Assembly: GCA_937923175.1 (NCBI GenBank)
Contig: CALALB010000074.1
Span: 1 to 51,080 of the forward strand
Source: an uncultured Chromatiaceae bacterium
GTDB taxonomy: Bacteria > Pseudomonadota > Gammaproteobacteria > Chromatiales > Chromatiaceae
DNA: 51,080 nucleotides
Direction: 5' to 3'
Below, in pieces: positions 9,086 to 19,000 of the stretch. How positions within the stretch are numbered: position 1 is the first letter of the stretch; the number at the start of each line of letters is the position of its first letter. The notes beneath the pieces were generated by a model that worked only from the letters and a program-made list of their open reading frames with translations, had not been told where the DNA came from and searched no databases. The translations under genes and the position numbers were made by a program.

Positions 9086-9657
9086 GAGGTAAAACAACTT
9101 GAAATATCACCTGCGTCGTTTTCGGGAATGCGGTTTCCATTCCTGTCATGTCCTAGACGCGGACGCAGTCGGGTGATCACGATGGCCTTGGCGTCGACGC
9201 GTTGATTGTTATAGCAGATCGCAAAGGTGCCTTGATTATTGGCCTCGCCGCGCGGGTTATAGCGTAAAAAGTTATCGAAATTGGCATTAGGGCGCAGACT
9301 ATAGCCGCTCGGCAGGGCAGGCCAAGCGCGCAGCAGGGTCTCCGTGCTACCTGAACCAGTATTGCGGGTGCCGTTTTTATCGGTATCCACGAAGGCGATC
9401 CAGCCGATCTCCCAGTTCTTGCCGGTGGTTTGGCAGCTGTTGCCGTCGCTGCTCTTGCAGAGGGTGACACTCTGGCCGCGGCGGATGGCCTCGGTGCGCG
9501 CTAGGTTCAGCGCGGCCATAAAGGTATTGGCCTGATTGGTCAGACGATTACGGGTAAAACTCTCGCGAAGGCTCGGGACGGCGACAGTCAACATGATGGC
9601 CGCAATCGCAAGCACCACCATTAGCTCGATGAGGGTCACACCCTGGGATGACCGCAT
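9082..9657 (-). CDS. fimT: GspH/FimT-type pseudopilin
   Basis: A 191-residue GspH/FimT-family prepilin. The leader MRSSQG is cut before VTLIELMVVLAIAAIMLTVAVPS. The family signature RNRLTNQANTFMAALNLARTEAIRRGQSVTLC follows at about 33-64, then a beta-rich C-terminus. The ATG at 9657 has GAGG 6 nt upstream, and a second ATG at 9669 is nearly as good. The longer open frame upstream adds residues that do not belong to a prepilin leader. It is the first gene of the minor-pilin operon. No sigma-54 promoter of the pilA type is visible upstream. Confidence 0.88.
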   Translation of the reverse strand: MRSSQGVTLIELMVVLAIAAIMLTVAVPSLRESFTRNRLTNQANTFMAALNLARTEAIRRGQSVTLCKSSDGNSCQTTGKNWEIGWIAFVDTDKNGTRNTGSGSTETLLRAWPALPSGYSLRPNANFDNFLRYNPRGEANNQGTFAICYNNQRVDAKAIVITRLRPRLGHDRNGNRIPENDAGDISSCFTS

Positions 9658-9783
9658 GGTTCGCCTCATGGGATGGTATTGATCGGCCCAACCGGTACGC
9701 GTTGCGTATTCCAGCTCGGGTCTGAGTTCTGGTGTCGTCGATTGAGTATAGTTCGCCTTCTTAAGAATGTCAGGATGGCTCAT

Positions 9784-11039
9784 GGAAAGGGCAGGAAGGT
9801 TTCATGGGGGTGTTTGCGGAAATCTGCCGCCCAGGCAGCGCTGAGAATGATCGTCTCCTCCCGCCGGATTAGGGTCTGCGGCTCTACAACTCATCATTCA
9901 GGCCTTCAATCCGGTTTGCGCCCATCCCGGTGATGTCCCATCAGGAACTCCAAACGAAATCCCCTGTTTGCTAACCAGCTGGCCGAGTTGCAGCCTTTGC
10001 GGCAATCCTGACTCATGTCCCTTCTGCTAACCCCCTGCCTCCATGGTGCGGTCTGTTCCTCCAGCCTTTCCGCTAACATCGCTTCGGCCTACCTCAGATC
10101 CCGCACCCCAGGAATCGCCTACACTCAATCAACCGCCGCAAGATGGCGCCTTTTTTGGCCGCTGCCATCAACAAAGGTCATCGGTAGCTATTTCCATCTC
10201 TTTAATTCCAGCGCGCTGGATCAGGTCTTGACCCAAAAACCTAAAATATCCAAAGGGATATAAACCAAGAGTCGCAGCGCCAGTTTTATACCCCACCCCG
10301 CATCCGTCTTGAGTCACAATGACCCAGGTGTTTTGCGAAACAATTGGATGGACGGCTCATCCCTTGGGTGGATCCGCGCGGTCTTCCCCATCCAACTTGG
10401 GTGAGCTACTTGTCTGGGTGGCCGAGCCTGGGATCAGCGTCCGCCTGGGCCGCGCGCAGCCTTTCGAACTCGCCTCCCTCAGGACGGTTGCAGGCACCTT
10501 GAATGAATGGACCAGGCCGGCTGACGAGGAGACAGACCTGCCTTGGCCCAGGAGCGCGTTCAGCTCGTTCGGGTGCTATGTCCGTTTGCCAAAAGGGCCT
10601 TTGGCCAGGATCACCGGCGCTTGCGCTTTCTGATGTGGGCGCTTTCAACACCTCCCTGGCATTTGCCGGCGATGATTACCTCAGCCAAAAATCCGGTTTA
10701 CCTTTCCCGAGGTCGAACAGGGGTGAAAATTGTTCATGGCCGAGGCGATTAATCCTCGCCTCAGCCGAACAAGGGCTGGTGGCCTGAGTATTGGAGGAGC
10801 CTAATTCCGGATGAAGGGCATCTGCGGATGCGCCCATCGCGCTCTAGACGAGAGCAATTCGGTCTGGTTCCAAACTGGGGCAATCCGTGGAAGGTTCAGG
10901 ATATGCCCGTGGGCCTCAGGGCGAGGCGCTCGCTGGTTGATGGAATTAAATGAAAACGCCTGGCTGCAATCCGCTCGGGCGTCGATCATGAAAGGGGCGC
11001 CCGGGCCATGAAATCGAGCAGGGTTTGTTGATAATTCTC
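9784..11039. other. Long gene-free region between pilin operon and tRNA-Phe
   Basis: About 1.25 kb without a convincing gene on either strand. Open frames such as those at 10319-10633 (plus) and 10406-10651 (minus) overlap each other, lack ribosome sites and have no recognisable motifs. Two palindromes stand out: ATATCC-AAAG-GGATAT at 10246-10261 and GAGGCGA-7 nt-TCGCCTC at 10742-10762. No signature of tmRNA, RNase P RNA or 6S RNA was noticed. It may be decayed coding DNA. The part nearest 9784 must hold the promoter of the pilin operon. Confidence 0.45.
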
Positions 11040-11116
<77 letters not shown>

Positions 11117-11170
11117 GGACGACTGAGCGCGCTATTCCAGCATCAGCGGTTTATTTTGTCAACCTGTGGA

Positions 11171-11440
11171 CTAGCGCGGCGGTGTATAGCCAGAGGGCAT
11201 CTCGGCGCCCTCGCCAAAGAAATAGCGTTCCATCTGTTCCTCAAGAAAACGCCTTGCCTGGGGATTGGTCGGACTGAGCCGGTATTCGTTGATCAGTCGC
11301 GTTTGGTGGCGCAGCCATTCCTGCCAGGCGGTCTTTGAGACCTGGGCAAAGATCCGTTGCCCAAGTTCACCCGGATAGGGTGGGCGCTCGAGTCCCTCAG
11401 CCTCGCGACCGAGCTTGATGCAATGAACGATTCGGGTCAT
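11171..11440 (-). CDS. yggX: Probable Fe(2+)-trafficking protein YggX
   Basis: An 89-residue protein matching YggX along its full length: [17 protein letters not shown] with the conserved Cys7, [44 protein letters not shown] and a C-terminal [10 protein letters not shown]. YggX is a small cytosolic protein that protects iron-sulfur clusters and labile iron from oxidative damage. Its ATG overlaps the mutY stop (ATGA), the classic mutY-yggX pair, which links repair of oxidised guanine mispairs with iron handling. It is followed by tRNA-Phe on the same strand. Confidence 0.96.
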   Translation of the reverse strand: MTRIVHCIKLGREAEGLERPPYPGELGQRIFAQVSKTAWQEWLRHQTRLINEYRLSPTNPQARRFLEEQMERYFFGEGAEMPSGYTPPR

Positions 11441-12540
11441 GGGTCATTGAGCCTTAAGCTGATTTGATACCTCGCTTCATGGATTTCGTCGAGTTCGGCA
11501 AGCAGCCGGGCGATAGGCGCCGGCAAACCCAGGGCGGCGCCTGCCTTAGGAAAGACCCAGTGCCGGTCTTCGCGATCCTGAATCTGCGCCGGCCAGCCGC
11601 TGAGTTCGACCACCACCGGCTGCATCCTGAGTCGATAATGAGTAAATGTGTGGTGGCGCTCGGTGAGTTTCACAATGCGTTTGCATCCCACGCCGAGCTG
11701 GTCGATGCACCAGGCAGCAAGGGCATCCGGAGCATCGAGCTCAGGCAGGCTCCAAAGCCCACCCCAGATACCGACAGATGGACGGCGTTCGAGCAGGATA
11801 GCACCCTCGGGATTACGGATCACCAACAGGTTAGTAGAACGGGTCGGCAGGGCTTGACGCGGCCGCGGAGCGGGTAGCTCGGATTGACGCCCTTGGGCAT
11901 GGGCAAGACAGAGGTCGGCAAGTGGACAGGCGGGGCATTGGGGGCGGGTGCGGGTACAGACCAACGACCCTAGATCCATCAACCCCTGGTTGTAATCGCC
12001 GGGCCGATCGCGCGCAAGACACTGCTCAGCCAGCGCCCACAGCTGGTTGAGCACAGACCCTTGGCCCGGCCAGCCCTCGATGGCAAATAGACGGGCAAAT
12101 AGACGCCTGACATTACCATCGAGGATCGGATGGGGCTGATTTGCGGCCAGCGATAGGATCGCGCCTGCGGTCGAGCGCCCGATGCCTGGGAGACGCTGCA
12201 ATTCAGCGATGGTTTTCGGAAGGATGCCATCATATCGGTCGCGGATGATCCAGGCGGCGCGGTGCAGGTTGCGGGGGCGAGCGTAATAGCCCAGGCCAGA
12301 CCAAAGGGCCAGAACCTGGTCGAGCTCGGCTGCGGCAAGCGCGGACACGTCCGGAAATGCCCGGATGAAGCGCTCGAAATAGGGGATGACCACAGAGACC
12401 TGGGTCTGTTGCAGCATGATCTCGGAGACCCAGACCCGGTAGGGGGTACGCTCGTGTTGCCAGGGCAGATCGCGGCGCCCCCAGCGGTCAAACCAAGCCA
12501 GAACCCGCGAGGCGATCTTCGCCGATGCAGGCTGGGTCAT
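11437..12540 (-). CDS. mutY: Adenine DNA glycosylase MutY
   Basis: A 367-residue MutY that removes adenine mispaired with 8-oxoguanine. The HhH-GPD glycosylase domain covers about 1-215. It contains catalytic Glu40 ([12 protein letters not shown]), the helix-hairpin-helix [12 protein letters not shown] (118-129), catalytic Asp141 (ILDGNVRR) and the [4Fe-4S] loop C195-x6-C202-x2-C205-x5-C211. The C-terminal NUDIX-like 8-oxoG recognition domain runs from about 235 ([26 protein letters not shown]). The ATG at 12540 is chosen because the longer frame would start inside the tRNA-Gly gene. It lies 29 bp downstream of that tRNA. Confidence 0.96.
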   Translation of the reverse strand: MTQPASAKIASRVLAWFDRWGRRDLPWQHERTPYRVWVSEIMLQQTQVSVVIPYFERFIRAFPDVSALAAAELDQVLALWSGLGYYARPRNLHRAAWIIRDRYDGILPKTIAELQRLPGIGRSTAGAILSLAANQPHPILDGNVRRLFARLFAIEGWPGQGSVLNQLWALAEQCLARDRPGDYNQGLMDLGSLVCTRTRPQCPACPLADLCLAHAQGRQSELPAPRPRQALPTRSTNLLVIRNPEGAILLERRPSVGIWGGLWSLPELDAPDALAAWCIDQLGVGCKRIVKLTERHHTFTHYRLRMQPVVVELSGWPAQIQDREDRHWVFPKAGAALGLPAPIARLLAELDEIHEARYQISLRLNDP

Positions 12541-12569
12541 GGCGATGGGTGGGGACAGGAGGAAGGGAG

Positions 12570-12643
12570 TGGAGCGGGTGATGGGAATCGAACCCACGTT
12601 AGAAGCTTGGGAAGCTCCTGTTCTACCATTGAACTACACCCGC
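12570..12643 (-). tRNA. tRNA-Gly (anticodon CCC)
   Basis: Minus-strand cloverleaf of 74 nt including an encoded CCA. Acceptor stem GCGGGTG pairs with CACCCGC, discriminator T. The D arm is AGTTCAATGGTAGAAC, the anticodon loop TTCCCAA gives anticodon CCC, and the T arm is GGGTTCGATTCCC. It closely resembles other bacterial tRNA-Gly(CCC). Confidence 0.93.
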
Positions 12644-12699
12644 GTGCTGGCAGCCCTTTTAATGTAACTGCAACCTTGGATCTTGACAAGGCCCCTGTC

Positions 12700-12912
12700 T
12701 GCGTCCACCCCTGTGGCGCTCTGGTTGGGGGTGGTGCAGGCAGAATAGGGGTGGTTTCTGGCCAAGGCGGTGGGGTTGCTGGGCGTTGGAGAGGATGAGC
12801 CAGTCGGCCGGTTTCTGGTTGAAGAGGGGAAGGTCAGGGGTCCTGGTGGATCGACCCAGGACTCAGGGAGGGTGCGGTTAAAGCGTTCGGCGCGCGCGTT
12901 CATCTTAAGTGC
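12700..12912 (-). pseudogene. Transposase remnant, integrase-core C-terminus with frameshift
   Basis: Reading leftward from about 12912, the sequence gives KMNARAERFNRTLPESWVD, the end of an rve-type integrase core. The usual family form is NARAERFNRTLQESFVD, with the catalytic Glu in ERFNRT. About 40 bases later the frame shifts. A different frame then continues the same family pattern (LPLFNQKPADWLILSNAQQ, then PHRLGQKPPL), matching the normal FNxKLADWLxxYNxxRPHxxLGQxSPL ending. The N-terminal part is missing. This is therefore a decayed IS481/IS3-like transposase fragment beside the tRNA-Gly gene, not an active element. No terminal repeats were found. Confidence 0.65.
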
Positions 12913-12984
12913 AGCGAGGTGTCCACGGTCCCTCCCTTGGGCCTGTCTCTAGGCTCTGGCAATAGCTCTGAACTATTAGATTGA

Positions 12985-14793
12985 CTATTTCCGATAAAGG
13001 GCAGCGATTGCTGCGGCATGGCGTTCAATGATCTGGTTGCGCCTGATCTTCATGGTCGGTGTGAGCAGACCGTTCTCGATCGACCAGGGCTCAAGGCTAA
13101 GCAACACCTGCCGGATCTTGGCATAGCCTGGAAAGCCGCTCAGGCGTTCCCGGATGCGTTTGAGGACCTCTTTATGGAGCTCAAGGGCCTGGAGGCTGGC
13201 CGGGTCATCGGGGTCGAGGTCATGGGTGCGGGCGATCTCAGGCCAGCGCTCCCGATTGAGTACCAGCATTGCCGAGAGATACGCCTGGCCTTCGCCCAGG
13301 ACCATCACCTGATCAAACCAGGGATCTTCTGCGATCGCCATCTCGAGGTCTGCCGGCGCAACCTTCTCGCCATTTGACAGCACCAGGATGTCCTTGATGC
13401 GGCCGATGATATAGAGATGTCCAGCGAGGCGCGCCTGATCGCCGGTGTGCAGCCAACCCTCGGCATCCAGGACCCGCGCCGTGGCCTCTGGGTTGCGCCA
13501 ATAGCCTTGCATTACATTGGGACCGCGGACGAGGAGCTCGGAGTCTTCGCCGATGCGCAGCTCAATCCCCGGCAGTGGCTTGCCGACGCTCTCGGGGACA
13601 TTGTCATCCAATGGATTGACGCTGACCACTGGGCTGGTCTCGGTAAGCCCATAACCCTGGAGGATCGGTAGACCTAGCCCGATAAAGATGCGGGCGATCT
13701 GAGGCGGCAAGGGGGCCCCGCCGCTGACGGCCACCCGCAGCCGCCCGCCGAGTCGGTTCAGGATCGGCTTGCCGAAAAGACGCCTGAGCAAGGGCGCCAA
13801 CCTGAGCAGTGGATGCCAGGGCGTGCGGCCCTGCCGATATAAAAACTCCCGCCAGCCGCTCGCCACGGTTAGGGCAAAGAGCCAGCGGAGGGGCGCGGGT
13901 CGGGTGGCCAATTGATCGGCGATGCGGCGATGCAGCCGCTCAAAAACCCGGGGCACGGCGATCAGCACAGTCGGGCGGATGGTTTGGAGATCCTCGGCAA
14001 GCTGCGTGATCGAGCGGGCATAGGCCACGCTGGCCCCCGCCATCATCGGCAGATAATAGCCGGCGGTCCGCTCCAGGGTATGCGAGAGGGGCAAGAAGGA
14101 TAAAAAGATATCCTCGGAATCGATCCGAAACAGGGTCAGGGTTGCCTCGAGATTGCTGAGTATATTGCGGTGACTCAGCATGACCCCCTTGGGCCGTCCC
14201 GTGGTCCCGGAGGTATAGACGATGGTCGCAAGGGAAGCAGGGTCGAAAGCGCCCGGGACAAAGGCATAGGCACCCTGCATCAGCCAGGCATCGGCAAGGC
14301 GTAGCCGGGGGTCTTGACTAGCCAGTTCATGGGCCGCTGCGCTTGGTTCCAGGATGATGACCCGTCTCGGCCAGGGCGAGTCGCCCAGGCTCTCAGCGAG
14401 ACGCCGCCAGCGCCCGGCGTCCTGGATCAGCAGCACCTCTACCTCGGCATCCCTGAGGATATAGGCGGCATTCTCGGGACGATCATCGGCATAGAGCGGG
14501 ACCGTGACCAGGCCAAGCGCCAGGGCCGCCTGATCGAACAAGACCCACTCTGGCCCATTGCGCAACAGGATGGCGACACGATCGCCTTTGGCCAATCCTT
14601 CGTTTGCCAGAGAGGCCTGCCAGCGTCCTGCCTGTTCACCCATTGCCTGCCAAGTTAGATCGGTCCAGCCTGAGTTGCGTGCGAAATACCGATAGGCGAT
14701 CCGGTCGGGGGAGCGCTTGATCCGCTCGGCAAACAAGCCTGCGAGGGTTTGGGCAACAGAGGCAGGGATCGGGTCGAGGGTTTCTGAGGGCAT
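12985..14793 (-). CDS. AMP-forming long-chain acyl-CoA synthetase family protein
   Basis: A 602-residue ANL-superfamily enzyme that should adenylate a fatty acid and transfer it to CoA. The AMP-binding P-loop YTSGTTGRPKG is at 193-203. Further motifs are FLPLSHTLERTAGYY, the A4/A5 motif QGYGLTETSP, the A7-like motif GWLHTGDQARL, and the hinge motif GRIKDILVLSNGEKVAP followed by the small C-terminal domain ending TPTMKIRRNQI. This layout is that of FadD15-like long-chain acyl-CoA synthetases. The ATG at 14793 has AAGGA about 9 nt upstream and fits the family N-terminus. It is divergent from the RND efflux operon with about 200 bp between. The preferred substrate cannot be read from sequence. 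Confidence 0.9.
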   Translation of the reverse strand: MPSETLDPIPASVAQTLAGLFAERIKRSPDRIAYRYFARNSGWTDLTWQAMGEQAGRWQASLANEGLAKGDRVAILLRNGPEWVLFDQAALALGLVTVPLYADDRPENAAYILRDAEVEVLLIQDAGRWRRLAESLGDSPWPRRVIILEPSAAAHELASQDPRLRLADAWLMQGAYAFVPGAFDPASLATIVYTSGTTGRPKGVMLSHRNILSNLEATLTLFRIDSEDIFLSFLPLSHTLERTAGYYLPMMAGASVAYARSITQLAEDLQTIRPTVLIAVPRVFERLHRRIADQLATRPAPLRWLFALTVASGWREFLYRQGRTPWHPLLRLAPLLRRLFGKPILNRLGGRLRVAVSGGAPLPPQIARIFIGLGLPILQGYGLTETSPVVSVNPLDDNVPESVGKPLPGIELRIGEDSELLVRGPNVMQGYWRNPEATARVLDAEGWLHTGDQARLAGHLYIIGRIKDILVLSNGEKVAPADLEMAIAEDPWFDQVMVLGEGQAYLSAMLVLNRERWPEIARTHDLDPDDPASLQALELHKEVLKRIRERLSGFPGYAKIRQVLLSLEPWSIENGLLTPTMKIRRNQIIERHAAAIAALYRK

Positions 14794-14959
14794 GGTGAGG
14801 ATCCTTTGGTGCAGCCCGGACAATATCAACCCAAGTTGGCCAGGTTTCAATCGGGCGGGCATTGTCCCCGCGCAGCTGCTGCCCAGCCTGCAATCCCTTG
14901 CCTATGCGGCCAACCTGCAAACAGGCCCACGGCACTACCGAAAACCTCGAGCAGGATAT

Positions 14960-14979
14960 ATATTAGTAAAATCTAATAT
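14960..14979. promoter_or_regulatory. Perfect palindrome upstream of the RND efflux operon, probable operator
   Basis: A 7-bp perfect inverted repeat (ATATTAG / CTAATAT, 6-bp spacer TAAAAT) lies 13 nt before the start codon of the adaptor gene. It overlaps a possible -10 hexamer TATATT (14959-14964). AT-rich palindromes of this size are typical targets of dimeric winged-helix or TetR-like repressors, and efflux operons are usually under such control. No regulator gene lies next to it in this window. The operator function is inferred. Confidence 0.5.
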
Positions 14980-14992
14980 TATGGAGACAGCC

Positions 14993-16081
14993 ATGTATCC
15001 GATCAGAATGATCATCTTGACGGGCTGGATAGCGGTTCTGCCGGGGGTAGTCTGGGCCGAGCCCCTGGCGCTTTCCAGCGCACTGGTGGAGGTACAGGTC
15101 GTGCCGCGCGAGTATCGGCTGGATGGGATCGTCGAGGCAGTTCGCGGCAGCACGGTTTCGGCTCAGACCTCGGGCCAGATCCAGGAGCTGCCCTATGATG
15201 TCGATGACCTGGTGGAAAAGAACGCGGTCATTGCGCGGATCAAGGATACCGAGCATCGCGCTCGGGTGGCCCAGGCGGCGGCCGATCTCAAGGCGGCGAG
15301 CGCAAGGCTACGTCAGGCCCAGGATGATTATGACCGGACCCTGGGCCTGTATCGCACCAAGAATGTCTCGGAATCAGCGATGGAGAAGTCGCATGCCGAG
15401 CTTGAGAGCGCCAAGGCCGAGCTGGAGGCGGCCACCGCGCGTTTGCAAAGCGCCCAGGAACAATTGAGCTATACCGAGATCCGCGCCCCCTACTCAGGGA
15501 TCGTCACCCAGCGCCATGTCTCGGTCGGCGAGAGCGTTAATCCAGGGACACCGATCATGAGTGGGGTGTCCTTGGATGAGCTACGGGTAATGGTCGATGT
15601 GCCCCAAAGCATCATCGCTGCGGTGCGGTCTCAACCGCCTGCCGAGCGGCGTGTCTGGGTGTATCTGCCAGATGGCAGGCGCATCGAGTCGCAGCGTTTG
15701 ACCATCTTTCCCTTTGCCGACCCAGGCTCGAATACCTTCCGGGTGCGCGTCGAGCTGCCTACGGGCCCGGAGGTCAGCGGGCGGCTATTTCCGGGGATGT
15801 ATGTCAAGACCGGCTTTTTGGTGGGCGAAAGGACCGAGCTCGTTGTCCCCAAGGAATCGGTGGTCCAGCGCTCAGAGGTCACGGCGGTCTATGTCATCGG
15901 CGAGGGCGGGCGTATCCGGTTTCGCCAGATCCGACTGGGACGGGCGTTGGATGACGGCTATGTGGTGTTAGCGGGTTTGAACGCCGGCGAGCGGGTGGCG
16001 CTTGACCCAATCGCGGCGGGCACGCGTCTAAAAAACCAGGCGCCGATGGGTCATGTCGCGGGGGGCAAGGGCCATGACTGA
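14993..16081 (+). CDS. RND efflux periplasmic adaptor (membrane fusion) protein
   Basis: A 362-residue membrane fusion protein. It begins with a signal peptide (MYPIRMIILTGWIAVLPG, then VVWA before EP). Next come a lipoyl half-motif (GIVEAVRGSTVSAQTSGQI), an alpha-hairpin coiled coil at about 85-165 rich in Ala, Glu and Lys, the second lipoyl half (TEIRAPYSGIVTQRHVSVGESV) and beta-barrel and membrane-proximal domains. The adaptor bridges an inner-membrane RND pump to an outer-membrane TolC-type channel. The ATG at 14993 has GGAGA 5 nt upstream; an ATG 12 nt earlier is also possible. Its stop overlaps the pump gene start by 8 bases. No outer-membrane channel gene is present, so TolC must be encoded elsewhere. 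Confidence 0.9.
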   Translation: MYPIRMIILTGWIAVLPGVVWAEPLALSSALVEVQVVPREYRLDGIVEAVRGSTVSAQTSGQIQELPYDVDDLVEKNAVIARIKDTEHRARVAQAAADLKAASARLRQAQDDYDRTLGLYRTKNVSESAMEKSHAELESAKAELEAATARLQSAQEQLSYTEIRAPYSGIVTQRHVSVGESVNPGTPIMSGVSLDELRVMVDVPQSIIAAVRSQPPAERRVWVYLPDGRRIESQRLTIFPFADPGSNTFRVRVELPTGPEVSGRLFPGMYVKTGFLVGERTELVVPKESVVQRSEVTAVYVIGEGGRIRFRQIRLGRALDDGYVVLAGLNAGERVALDPIAAGTRLKNQAPMGHVAGGKGHD

Positions 16082-19000
16082 ACGTTTAGGGATCGCGGGG
16101 CGTATCGCCGCCCAGTTTCAAGCGAGCGAGATTACGCCGCTGTTGGCCTTGGTGGGTCTATTGCTTGGTCTATTCGCGGTCTTGGCGACCCCGCGCGAGG
16201 AAGAGCCGCAGATCGATGTCACCTTCGCCGATATCTTTATCCCCTTTCCAGGGGCCTCGGCGAGCGAAATCGAACACCTGGTCGCTGGGCCCGCCGAACA
16301 GGTCCTCTCAGAGATCAAGGGTATCAAGCATGTCTATTCGGTCTCGCGCCCCGGTCTAGCCGTAGTGACGGTCCAATACGAGGTGGGGGAGGACAATACC
16401 CAAGCAATTGTGCGTCTGTTTAGCAAGGTGATGTCTAAACAGGACTGGTTGCCGCCGAACCTAGGTGTAGGTAGCCCTATCATCAAGCCCAAGGGGATCG
16501 ATGATGTCCCCATCCTCACCCTGACCCTCTGGTCAGAGGATCCAAAGGTAGGGGGCTATGAGCTGGGCCAGGTCGCCCATGCGATCGAGCAGGAGCTCAA
16601 ACGGGTGCCTGGGACACGCGATATCTATACGATCGGGGCCCCCAGACAATTGGTATGGGTGCGTCTGTACCCGGATCGGCTGGCAGGGTTTGGGCTGGAT
16701 CTCGAGCAATTGCGCCGCGCCCTGCAATCTGCAAACCGCATCGCCGATCATCTCAGCGTTACTGCGGATAACGAGGAGATCCTGGTCCAGGCCGGAACCT
16801 TTTTGACCTCGCCCGAGGAGATCGGCGATCTGATCCTCGGGGTGCATGGTGGGCGTCCGGTGTATCTGCGCGATGTCGCCGAGATCGAACGCGGCCCCGA
16901 GACCCCAGAGAGCTATGTCGTCATGGGCGCAGGTCCTGCGGCTGCCGAATCCGGGGTCAGCCCAGGCCAGCCGCGCCCGGCGGTGACCATCGCGATCGCC
17001 AAGCAACCTGGGGTCAATGCAGTCAATGTGGCGCGCGCGGTCATCGATCGGTTAGAGCAGCTAAAGGGTCTATTCATCCCCGATGAGGTCAAGGTCACGG
17101 TTACCCGCAACTATGGCGCAACCGCTGATGCCAAGGCCAAGAAGCTCATTAGCAAGCTGGTATTCGCTACCGCCTCGGTGGTGCTCCTGGTGTTGGTCAC
17201 CATGGGTCGGCGTGAGGCAGTCATCGTCGGGGTTGCGGTGATCGTGACCCTAATGCTGACCCTGTTTGCCTCCTGGGCCTGGGGGTTCACCATCAATCGC
17301 GTCTCGCTCTTTGCCCTGATCTTTGCGATCGGTATCCTGGTCGATGATGCCATCGTCGTCGTCGAGAATATCCACCGGCATCTCGGCTTAAGCCAGGATC
17401 CCCTTCACCGTCTTATCCCGAAGGCAGTCGATGAGGTGGGCGGGCCCACCATCCTCGCCACCTTGACAGTGATCGCGGCCCTGTTGCCTATGGCCTTCGT
17501 CACTGGGCTTATGGGCCCCTATATGAGCCCAATCCCGATCAATGCCTCGACTGGGATGCTGATCTCGTTGGGGGTGGCCTTCGTACTGACCCCTTGGATG
17601 AGCTATCAGCTGCTCGGGGCGCATCGCCCCGCCCATCCCATTGCGTCCGCAATGCTGACCGATGGGCGCGCAGATGGGCAAACACAAGGCTCAACAGCCG
17701 CGCCCCACGACCATACCGGCCATCAATCGCGTCTCAAACAGCTCTTTACCAGACTGATCGGGCCATTTGTCGCCGAGCGGGGGGGAAGACGCAACCGCTG
17801 GCTGTTACTCCTGGTTGTCTTGCTCCTGATCCTCGGCTCCTTCGCCCTGCCTGCCACCCGGCTGGTGATCCTCAAGATGCTCCCCTTCGACAACAAGAGC
17901 GAGTTTCAGATCGTCCTCGATATGCCCGAGGGGACGAGCCTGGAGCAGACCCTGAGGGTCCTTGCCGAGATGGGCGAATATCTGGAAACCGTACCTGAGG
18001 TTGCAAACTATCAGATCTATGCCGGGACCGCGGCACCGATCAATTTCAACGGTCTGGTCCGTCAATATTATCTGCGCCAGGGCCCAAATCTCGGCGACAT
18101 CCAGGTCAACCTGGTCGATGCCCATCATCGCAAGGCTCAAAGCCATGCGATCGTTCTACGACTGCGCGAGCCGCTGCAGGCCATTGCCAAACATTATGGC
18201 GGCAATGCCAAGCTCGCCGAGGTTCCGCCCGGACCGCCGGTGTTGGCACCCCTGGTCGCCGAGCTCTATGGGTTGGACTATGACGTTCAGATCGAGGTTG
18301 CGCGCCAGGTGCGGGCAGTCTTCGAGCGCACCCCGGAGGTGGTGGATGTCGATGACTCGGTCGAGTTTGCCTCGCGTAAGCTGACCTTGGTGGTCGATCG
18401 CGCCAAGGCAGCGCGTTTAGGTGTGGCCCAAGCAAGCATAACCCAGGCGCTTGCGACTGTGCTGAACGGTGAGGATGTGAGCTTTTTACATGGCGCCAAC
18501 GTCAAATATGCCGTCCCGATTCGGGTCGAATACAGCGAGGCGGATCAGGCGGATCTCGAGCAGGTATTGGCCTTGCGGGTGCGTTCAGAAAGCGGCCAGC
18601 TCGTGCCCTTGGCTGAGATCCTGACTGTCGTCGAGGGGACGCGCGAACGCAGCATCTATCACAAGGATCTATTACCCGTGGTCTATGTCATCGGCGATGT
18701 CGCGGGTCGCACCGATAGCCCCCTTTATGGGCTCTTCGAGATCGCGGGTACCCTGAGCCGGGAGCTTGGGCTGGAACAATGGTATCGTCAGCCACCGAGC
18801 AATCCCTTGGCCTTGAGCCTCAAATGGGATGGCGAATGGCAGGTCACCTATGAGACCTTCCGCGATATGGGCGCGGCCTATGCCGTAGGGCTGGTGCTGA
18901 TCTATCTCTTGGTCGTGGCCCAATTTCGCAGCTATCTCGTGCCCCTGATCATCATGGCACCCATCCCCCTGACCCTGGTCGGAATCATCCCCGGTCATGC

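Noticed and set aside
10246-10261. ATATCC-AAAG-GGATAT palindrome considered as an operator
   Set aside because: No gene starts within a plausible distance.
10319-10651. Overlapping open frames on both strands (10319-10633 plus; 10406-10651 minus)
   Set aside because: Neither has a ribosome site, a recognisable motif or a protein-like composition; they are frames within GC-rich non-coding DNA.
10742-10762. GAGGCGA / TCGCCTC hairpin considered as a terminator
   Set aside because: No T-run on either side and no gene ends near it.
12634-12903. Continuous 89-codon minus-strand frame read as one protein
   Set aside because: Only its first part matches a transposase; the rest reads out of the family frame and into the tRNA region. 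It is described as a frameshifted remnant instead.
14717-14980. N-terminal extension of the adaptor protein from 14717
   Set aside because: The extension overlaps the divergent acyl-CoA synthetase gene and would place the signal peptide about 90 residues inside the chain.
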